A stretch of DNA of 64,000 nucleotides, taken from NCBI RefSeq assembly GCF_036850765.1, contig NC_089494.1, positions 61,250,309 through 61,314,308 of the forward strand. Direction: 5' to 3'. Shown in pieces: positions 57,120-64,000 of this stretch (within the stretch, counting starts at the first letter, position 1; each line of letters begins with the position of its first letter). The stretch is from Saccopteryx bilineata. Lineage: Eukaryota; Chordata; Mammalia; Chiroptera; Emballonuridae. The translations under genes were made by a program, and so were the position numbers. The notes below the pieces were generated by a model. The model worked only from the letters and a program-made list of their open reading frames with translations. It made no database searches and was not told the origin of the DNA.

Positions 57120-58800
57120 GCCAGCAATAGAATCTGTGTTTTTGCTCTGTGTTTTACATGGCCACCCAGAATTTTTATTATTGTAAAGAGTGTTCTTTTT
57201 TTAGGAAGTTAGTAAAAGTTTGTTTCATTTTAAAAAATGAGAGCCTCTAAAATTACCTACTACAATTTTACATTAATGTATGCATTTAATTTTTTCACGT
57301 AAGTATGTTGTAGGACCTCAGTAAAATAATTCTCAAGTTAAACTGAAGAGTGAAGGATGTCTTCTTCACCTTTTGCGTACCATATTAATCACTTTCTTGA
57401 TGCTTAAAATAATATTTTAATGCAAATTTTTGCTTTATTTCATGATAGAAAAACCAGAGCCTAATTTTTTCTGACTTTACAGTCTAATTTGGGAGTCGAC
57501 AATGTGCATTTTTGAAGATTCAGGAATTTTCAAGAATTTTTATTCACTTTTCAGATGAACCTGCCCCTCAATCATCCACATAGATAGGTAATTTTAAAAT
57601 CCTCATATCAGATATAATTATTCAAATGTACTTCAGAGTCTGCTCACTCACCTTGCCTATTTGTTCAACAAACATCTATAGCAGTATGCAAGAAACATGG
57701 TCCCTGTCTTAGAGTTGACATCCCAGAACTATAGTGCTTGCACCTAACTGCCTAATTCCATGTAGGCTTTGTTAGAACTTCCCAGATAGAGAAGCACCTG
57801 TTTTCTAATAATTGCCGAGCTCAAAGGAAAGTCTCAGATCATCTCATTTAGGAGTTTTTAGCTGGTGTACCTGACAGAACATGCTGATTGACCATGCCAG
57901 TAGAGTCCAAGTTGACAGAGCTGGGTGAAAAAGCATCTTGCAAAGTCATCCTTTGGCGGGGATTTCTGTCATTTATAGGTAAATGGGGCTGTGGTTTACA
58001 GCCCAGACCAGAGGCTACCAGTAACACAATTACAGTCCAGCTAGGCTGGCTGAACCCTGTGTAACTCTCTTCTCTGTGTGGGTAGAATTAGCTCTGATGT
58101 TGTCCCCACGACCCATTTCTCGTTTTCCTTTCATTACCGTATAGTTGCCATCATCACTGCTGTAGATCACTTCTCATACTTGGGTTTCACTGAAATTTCT
58201 TCTTTCCTCAGACTCTTTTACTGCCGTGGAAACCTTTCATTATGCTACTTTATTAGGCATCTCTGACTACCCTGACACATTGGCTTGTGGGCATCTTTGT
58301 AAACATCTTTTGGAGCTGTTAAATGGCAATGGTGTATTCTTTGTGATGCAGTTAGGACATTTTCTGATCTCCTATGACTGTCCTGGTGCTAAAATTTATT
58401 TTTAAAAGACAAGTCAACTGCACTTTTTCAGTATGATTTATTTCATCAAAAGCTAATTTTATAGGAAATTTCCACTTCAGTACACACTGCTGATATTTTT
58501 ATTTTTCAGGAGTTGCTCTCAAAGAATGTGAGAAGGATGGTCCAGTGGTGAGAGCCCAGCTAGTTTCTTAGAATCTTTTGTTTCTTTTCAGCTTTATTAA
58601 AATCACCATTTTTATTTAAGTACTTGTCCATATTCCTTCTTTTACTAGTGCCAAAACTTAGTATTTCCATTGGGAGATTTGGTCCTACGTAAGAGAGATG
58701 AGGAATTATAGTTGCTATAACTCTGATACAGTCACCATTTCTGTACAAGGAATATTGGTGATGCAGTCTTTTGAGTCACATCTGTCCCTGCAGATTGTAA
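57120..58800. other. CHN1 intronic DNA, no recognised element
   Basis: AT-rich sequence. A 38-bp exon-like segment at about 58511-58548 is discussed in the findings. No repeat family is evident. Confidence 0.5.
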
Positions 58801-58808
58801 TGTATTTA

Positions 58809-59144
58809 TATTTTCCCTGCCAAGGAGGAAAGAAGGGCATGGCCACCAAGTGTGGAACAGCAAAAGCTTTATTTACTAGAGCGCTTCCTGGACAAGGTTC
58901 TCTGGTTCGCAAAATGGGCCAGAGAAGTCGCGGATTCTCCCATATGGGGGTGATTTATAGGGTCGGTAGGGTGATGGCGAGTTGATATGACGTGGCGAAA
59001 TTTCATTGGCTGACAGTCGTTCTTTTTCAAAGGGCTCTGTACTGGGCTGTTTCATTTTGGCGGGCATGGGTGTGGACAGTTCCAGCCAAAGTTCCTGGGC
59101 CTGGTCCCCCACGTGACCCTCCTCCATTGCCAACTGACCTCACA
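58809..59144 (-). mobile_element. 3' LTR of the endogenous retrovirus
   Basis: On the minus strand it starts TGTGAGGTCAGTTGGC at 59144 and carries a TATA-like CTATAAATCA (near 58958) and AATAAA (TTTATT on the + strand, 58868-58873). It matches the LTR at 62204-62544 along its length with scattered substitutions and small indels. Confidence 0.92.
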
Positions 59145-59488
59145 TTCCGACCTTTTAGGTTAGATAGGGGTGCCACTATTCGTCTGGCAACTTCCTGCTG
59201 ACTAGGGGCATCGTGGGGAGGGGAGGTCGGGAGGAGGTGGCTCTGAGGGGAGTGGCGTATATGGGTGCAGGAGCATCTGTTTGACCGTGACTCGAGAAAC
59301 CTTGTGGATGCGGCCTGTAAGAATTTTAAAAAGAGGAGCAAATATGAGTAATATTGTCCCAATAGAGCCCAAGCTCTACATCGATCAGGCATCCCTGATT
59401 CGACTTCCCCATGCAGTGGGACACTCCTGCTTATCAGCAGGGCTGGCAGCCTCTTTGAGACTACTCTTGAGGCGGCTATGAGGATGCT
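59145..59488 (-). pseudogene. env remnant, transmembrane subunit 3' part
   Basis: This is the part of the env region between the nested LTR and the 3' LTR. On the minus strand the frame resumes that of 60152-60549 exactly where the nested LTR ends, with a short hydrophobic stretch, and then decays. Next to the LTR (59145-59165) the minus strand has a purine-rich AAAAGGTCGGAA where a polypurine tract is expected. It is broken and has no function as a protein. Confidence 0.6.
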
Positions 59489-60151
59489 ACTGTTAAATGC
59501 CACTGGAGGAAAGACACAACCGACACACAAATTAGTTGCAGTAATCACACAGGCAGTTTATTACTCACAAATCCTTTTGGCGTGCCTGGGTACAGCTTAA
59601 GGGGGCCCTGTCGGCGTGCTCCTCTCGGCTGTCTTTGGTCAGAGCTCAGAGCAGCATGGAGACAGTCCACATCAACGTTGGAGTCTGGGTGACTACTGCA
59701 GCACGGGGCCCCTCAACTTTAGTACCCTTTCTGGCCAATGCCTTCTAACAGGTGTCAATTTACAGGATTATCACCTCAAACCACCTTTTTAGGAATTCCT
59801 CGCAGGGAAACCCCTTTATTATCAATCTACTGAAATGTTTACATTAAACCACTTTTTAAGATGTTCTTATTTTCATTAATTTACAAAGTTAATGTAAATA
59901 ACACCAAGCCACTTCTTATCTATGTATAACTTCACACACATACTAACTGGGCTCTGCTTGAAAGTCAGAGTCTGTTTATCACATTACAGAGTTATGGCAC
60001 TAAGCCACTATATTAATTCCTATCCAATTGGCATAACTTTACTTAATTTTAATAATTATTTTTAATATCCTTTTAATTACTTTTATATATCATCCATATT
60101 TTTATATTTCTATATATTTAATTACTATAACCTTATATTACTACAACAAAT
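59489..60151 (-). mobile_element. Second retroviral LTR, nested in the env remnant
   Basis: About 660 bp with ends near TGTTGTAGTAATATAAGG and TTTAACA (minus strand), an AATAAA signal (TTTATT at 59557-59562) and an AT-rich U3 at 59860-60150. ATGCT occurs just outside on both sides (59484-59488 and 60152-60156). Because the env frame continues across the gap, this is clearly an insertion. It is unrelated to the host provirus LTR and looks like a class II (betaretrovirus-like) LTR, though the class is a guess. Confidence 0.82.
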
Positions 60152-60549
60152 ATGCTGATAATTAGAAGAGGATCTAGGATAGGGGCAGCCCAGGTGAGGA
60201 TGGGTGGCTGCCACCAGGAGTTAAGCGGGTTGTAGAAGGAGAGGTCCTTGCGCAGTTTCTCTTGCAGACGGTGGAGGACCCCGATGCTTTCTTCCATTGG
60301 GCCAGTCTCATTGAACAGCATGGCTCTCTGCTTTAGCTCACTCTGGCGGCAGGTTCCTGGTGGGAGGGACAGGAGCAACAGGAGAATCTGCAGGGCCCAG
60401 CCTTTTGGTGAGCCGAAGATGGGTAGGGCCCAATGGTTCTGACTGCCAGCAGTCCTGTTTGGGGGCAAGCTTGAGGCAAGAGACATGGTACCAAGGTGTT
60501 TTCCGTAGGAGTAGTCAATATTACTGTATGGAGTCCCGTCTACCCCCAT
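60152..60549 (-). pseudogene. env remnant, transmembrane subunit
   Basis: A minus-strand frame of about 130 codons. It includes a region rich in charged and leucine residues ('LHRLQEKLRKDLSFYN'), a Trp-rich stretch and a hydrophobic membrane span, in the order seen at the end of the gammaretroviral transmembrane ectodomain. The surface subunit and fusion region are not recognised. The frame is cut off by the nested LTR at its 3' side and by deletion on its 5' side. Confidence 0.7.
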
Positions 60550-60734
60550 AACTGAGACTCATGAGGGAACTAGAGGTCCAGAGTGTGATGGCAAAACAGA
60601 GAAGGTAGCCCAGATGTCCACAAGAAACGAGATGGACTTACCCGCTACATGCGGTATTACCCTGGGCTTGGTGAGGGTAATGGGGGTCTTTGAGTTCGGG
60701 CTGCATCAGTCGTCCATGAGGCCAGGAGTTTGAG

Positions 60735-61124
60735 CTATGGGCCCACCTGGCTGGCTTGGCCTCCCATTTGGGTGGCTTGACCTCCACGTAGAGGCACTGA
60801 GGATGAACCTGTTACCCAAAAGGGGCAATCACTCCACCAGTGACCAGGCTGCTTACAGTTAGGGCAGGGCTTAGTGGGTGACCTCAGGCAGGGGCACTGC
60901 TGGGACCAGTGACCCCCCTTGCCACATTTAAAGCAAGCTTCCGGTGGGGTTCCTCTTTGTGGCCTGGACTTGGGTTGGGCACCTCCTATGCCTTGCCCCT
61001 GTTGCTCTGCTGGCCTCCGGGCTGCCACAAGAGCCTGAGTTTGGAGTGTTACCTTTTGCTGCATGTGGTCCTGGTGAATAGCCTCGGCCTTTTCCTCTTG
61101 ACCATTAAAAACCTTAAATGCCAT
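60735..61124 (-). pseudogene. gag remnant, capsid end and nucleocapsid with two zinc knuckles
   Basis: A 129-codon minus-strand frame. Two CCHC knuckles are intact: Cys64-Cys67-His72-Cys77 and Cys87-Cys90-His95-Cys100, both C-x2-C-x4-H-x4-C. The N-terminal ~35 residues resemble the charged end of a capsid protein. Two knuckles, not one, fit some class I endogenous retroviruses. Most of the capsid is missing upstream. The direct neighbour downstream (60550-60734) has no clear protease. Confidence 0.88.
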
Positions 61125-61499
61125 GTTTATCAGGTCTCAGATAGGAGTTTGGGGGCTGAGAATAAAAGGAGGGGGGGCTGGGGAGCCTGGCAACCAGATC
61201 CAGCCAGAAATGCTGGAACCAGAGGCAGGACAGGGCCAGGCCTTCCTGCAAGAAAACTGGGGTTGGGCAGTGGGGTCAGGAGCCCTGAAAACCCACGTGA
61301 GGGCCAATGGCCGGCAGAGGAGGGTGGCCTGATGGAGGAGGGGTTTAAGAACACAGCGGAGAAGGGAGGGGCTCCTGGCCGGCGGGGGAGGGGGCTTCCT
61401 GGAGGGAAGAGACCCGAGCGGAGAGGTCCACAGAGGGACTAGAGAGGGATCTTGAGAGAGAGGTACCCCCGGGGGTAGGGCAGGAGGGGGGGAGAGGGT

Positions 61500-61875
61500 T
61501 AGGGGTCTGCGAAAGAGGAAAGATCAGGAGTGGAGGGTTTAGCTGAAGTTTCTCTGGCCAAAAAGGACCTGTGCTGTAGAGCAGCCAGCACAGAGATTAG
61601 GACGAGAACGCAAATGCCAGAAGCTCTGAATGTAAGGGATCTCCAACCATTTCCCAGTTTCTTGGCAATAGTTCCGCAAATCAGTAAGGGTGTTAAAATC
61701 AAAAGTCCCTTCAGGAGGCCACCTGGTCTGGTTATCCAGTGGGTATTGTGGCCAGGCTACATTGCAGAAGAAGGTTAGTTTCTTCTTTTTTAGGGAGGGA
61801 TCTATCTTTGAGAGATTCCAGATAAGGCACTCCAGAAGTGTTTTTGAATCAGGTTTAGATTCCTGTGCCTCCCAT
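61500..61875 (-). pseudogene. gag remnant, matrix region
   Basis: On the minus strand an ATG in strong context at 61875 begins a Met-Gly-Gly start, as for myristoylated gag, but a stop follows at codon 7. Downstream frames show the 'FCNVAWPQYPLDN' and 'WPPEGTFDFN' motifs of gammaretroviral matrix proteins. Proline-rich, frame-broken sequence (61130-61500) follows. It cannot make a full gag protein. Confidence 0.75.
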
Positions 61876-62180
61876 GGCCGCCTTCAGTTCTCGAAGTGAT
61901 CAGAGATGAGAATTGGCATCCTGCAACTCAAGCTCTGGCCACCAGATGGTTAGGTAGAGTGGATGTGTCCCGGACATCTCCATGGGCACACATGCACTCG
62001 GAACGGATAAGAGGTCCCTGACGTAGCTGCAATTATGGACAGGGAGTCTCAGCAGAAAGGACTGAGGGGAGGCTGGAGGCAGGGGACTTACTGCACCGTG
62101 TGCTGAAGTAGGTGGAAAGTCAGAGGTCCTGGGTTCTTCCTCAGAAGGGAAGAGAAGCGGTCTTGCGGACTTTGAGCTCC

Positions 62181-62198
62181 TCCTGGGTTTCGGCACCA
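62181..62198 (-). other. tRNA-Phe primer binding site
   Basis: The minus strand reads TGGTGCCGAAACCCAGGA, complementary to the 3' end of tRNA-Phe except for one base. It lies 5 bases inside the 5' LTR, as it should. Confidence 0.88.
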
Positions 62199-62203
62199 GC
62201 GGG

Positions 62204-62544
62204 TATTTTCCCCGCTGAGGAAGAAAGAAGGGCATAGCCACCAAGTGTGGAACAGCAAAAGCTTTACTTATTAGAGCGCTTCCTGGACGAGATTCTCTGG
62301 TTCGCAAAATGGGCCAGAGAAGTCGCGCAGATTCTCCTGCGTGGGGGTGATTTAGAGGGTCGGTAGGGTGATGGTGAGTTGATATGACGTGGGGAAATTT
62401 CATTGGCTGACAGACAGTCGTTCTTTTTCAAAGGGCTCTGGGCCATTTCATTTTGGCGGGCATGGGTATGGTTCCTCATGTGGCCAAAGTTCCCGGGCCT
62501 GGTTCCCCATGTGGCCCTCCTCCATTGCCAAACGACCTCTCACA
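62204..62544 (-). mobile_element. 5' LTR of the endogenous retrovirus
   Basis: Begins TGTGAGAGGTCG at 62544 on the minus strand. Compared with the 3' LTR, its TATA-like box (CTCTAAATCA) and its AATAAA signal (now interrupted as AATAAGTAAA) carry changes, so it is probably dead as a promoter/terminator. Confidence 0.92.
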
Positions 62545-63488
62545 GATAACTATCCCATAAGAAGCCCAATCTTTGAAGATAAAAGATAGTAAGTGATGTG
62601 TGTAATTGTAAAAATTTGACATAATTGTCAAGGAAGTTTCTTTTACATTAGTATTTCTACCCTTACTTGTTTTAAATCGCTCTCCATAAGATGCCTTTTA
62701 GACATTTTTTTCTTAATTGTTCTCTCCATGCAACTTTAATATAATCAGAGATATCCTGTATTATCTGTTATGGACTGTATGTTAATCTACTTTATGAATA
62801 AGAAGAGTAAATTTTTTGACTCCCAGAAGTAAATTTTTGCTTCCTTGAGGGCATTCTTATCACCCATTGAGACTGTATGTTTTAACTTAAAACAATCATA
62901 AGATAATTAGGCAGAAAAATATTGTTTGGTTGTGCTTTGTATGTCATATAATAATAGTGAAGGAATGACATTAGTTACACATTTTCCATCACATTGGTTT
63001 AACTTGAGAATTAGCAGGTCACTCTCTTGAGAACAGCCATAACAAAGAGTTCCTTGTTGAGGTCGGGGTGTATGTGGCTTTTTTCAAAGTCCCTCTAGTA
63101 ATAATAATACCCTTTGATGTGGGTTATTGATGTTTTCTCAATCTTATATAAAGGATCAGTAATAGCACCTTTAAAAAACGATTATTTACCTGCAATATCT
63201 AAAACTAAATGAAGTTACTGAACTTTCTGTGCAAATGCAGCGCAAGGCAAGTCCTGGAGCCTGGCATTACAACCAAATAACCAGTCAGGAGTCATTCTTA
63301 CCTAGAAAGGGATCCCTATAAATTTTGATTTTTATTTATTAATACAATTCTACTATCTTTAAAAAAATAGAATAGGAAAAAAACTAGGAAAATAGGATGG
63401 TATGACCATATTTTACATTGAAAAGTCATTGCAAAAAAAAAAAAAATCATGTCTGAGAAAATAAAGTTACAAATTTACATTTCTAATT

Positions 63489-63876
63489 TGGTGGCCGAGG
63501 CCAGGCAGGCTCACATTGGATTCGGGCAGATGGTGGAGAAACTATGGAGCCGGAGGACGGTGGGCCATTCCTATTATTAGAGTCTCAATGGTGGACAAAA
63601 AGCAGACAGGGAAAACCGCTTTTCTCTCCCTCTCTCTCTCTCAGGACTCCCAAGCAAAACAGGTGGTGGTGGGGTGTTGCTGAATCCCTTCTCTGGCAAA
63701 CAACAGCAAACACGGCCCCTCCTAATGGCAGCAGGCAGTCTGCAGTCTACAGTCTCCGCCCTGAGGGCCAGCACCTGCAGCCTTACATAGACTGTACACA
63801 CGTGGTGCTGCCCTGTGCTCTGCACCAATCAGGCAGAGTACAAGTGAGCAAGCCTCACACACTTGTTTGCCCAACA
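63489..63876 (-). mobile_element. Solo LTR, copy C of a three-copy family
   Basis: Minus strand starts TGTTGGGCAAACAAGTGTG and ends GGCCTCGGCCACCA. It shares ends and the 'gtggtgctgcc' region with copy A at 16684. A CT-rich tract (63623-63643) expands its middle. No internal genes are attached. Confidence 0.72.
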
Positions 63877-63889
63877 GCTCCCTGTTTTT

Positions 63890-64000
63890 AAATATAGATT
63901 GAGTGCTTTGTGCATATACTAAAAACCACTACATTGTATATTTCAAAAGGGTAAATTTTATGGTATGTGAATTATATCTCAATATAAGCTATTACTTATG
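63890..64000 (+). mobile_element. L1 3' UTR end
   Basis: 'aaaaccactacattgtatat', 'ttcaaaagggtaaattttat' and 'ggtatgtgaattatatctca' form the common terminal phrase of old L1 elements. It runs to the window edge. Confidence 0.8.

Larger units (their letters stand above)
58809..62544 (-). mobile_element. Deleted class I endogenous retrovirus (tRNA-Phe primer type)
   Basis: Two related LTRs on the minus strand (58809-59144 and 62204-62544) bound 3.1 kb with primer site, gag remnants and env remnants in the correct order, but no protease, reverse transcriptase or integrase. The primer type fits the ERV-F-like group of gammaretrovirus-related elements. The whole lies antisense in CHN1 intron 1. 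Stops and deletions make it non-functional. A later LTR insertion at 59489-60151 interrupts it. A clear target duplication is not found. Confidence 0.9.
54245..64000 (+). other. CHN1: CHN1 intron 1 (5' part)
   Basis: From the donor GTAAGT to the window edge. I find no sequence encoding the expected next residues of alpha2-chimaerin, so exon 2 lies beyond 64000. The intron holds MIR, an older SINE, an MLT1 LTR, an endogenous retrovirus on the minus strand, an LTR of family A/B/C and an L1 end. Stretches at 54500-55200, 55760-56770, 57120-58500 and 62550-63480 are AT-rich with no recognised element. Confidence 0.85.

Noticed and set aside
59027..59548. A 173-codon minus-strand frame read as one protein
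   Set aside because: It runs from the nested LTR through the env remnant into the 3' LTR, so it joins unrelated parts of two retroviral elements.
61900..62403. A 167-codon minus-strand frame across the 5' LTR and leader
   Set aside because: It spans the LTR, the primer site and the untranslated leader, and gag begins only at 61875. It is a chance frame.
54245..64000. CHN1 exon 2 within the window
   Set aside because: I found no sequence encoding the residues that follow MALTLF in alpha2-chimaerin, so it is taken to lie beyond 64000.

Overview
The window is nuclear DNA of a bat. Two things show this. First, the DNA carries dozens of copies of tRNA-headed SINEs whose head folds as a near-complete tRNA (GCCCTGGCC at the 5' end pairing with GGCCAGGGC), together with shorter SINEs that start GCCTGACC. 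I know these from horseshoe and leaf-nosed bats (Rhinolophidae/Hipposideridae), so a yinpterochiropteran bat is my best guess; the family is inferred from memory of the SINE type. Second, there are many young-looking non-autonomous hAT DNA transposons with perfect 8-bp target duplications.

Only two protein-coding genes are present, both on the + strand, and their order matches mammalian chromosome 2q31 synteny. At the left end are the last two coding exons of ATF2 (2458-2563 and 8735-8961) and a long AT-rich 3' UTR reaching about 11.1-11.25 kb. At 53.6-54.5 kb is a CpG island with the first coding exon of CHN1 (alpha2-chimaerin; ATG at 54226, splice donor at 54245). The rest of the window to 64000 is CHN1 intron 1. 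ATF2 is a bZIP transcription factor and CHN1 a neuronal Rac GTPase-activating protein; they are neighbours and nothing here suggests a shared function.

The ~42 kb between them holds no gene I can support. It is a mosaic of SINEs, at least ten hAT-type MITEs, one mariner MITE, L1/L2/MIR/MER5A fossils, several solo LTRs, a 10-copy minisatellite (44294-44828) and a two-copy tandem duplication (about 26037-26290).

In CHN1 intron 1 an internally deleted endogenous retrovirus lies on the minus strand (58809-62544). It has two LTRs, a tRNA-Phe-type primer site, broken gag and env pieces and no recognisable pol. A second retroviral LTR is inserted inside its env remnant.

I found no novel gene system. 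The most interesting signals are: the large SINE carries a near-consensus CTCF core motif, so at least 11 exact copies of it are scattered through the ATF2-CHN1 interval; the hAT elements share a TA-centred 8-bp target site; several insertions are nested and can be ordered in time; and CHN1 may have a micro-intron in its 5' UTR.
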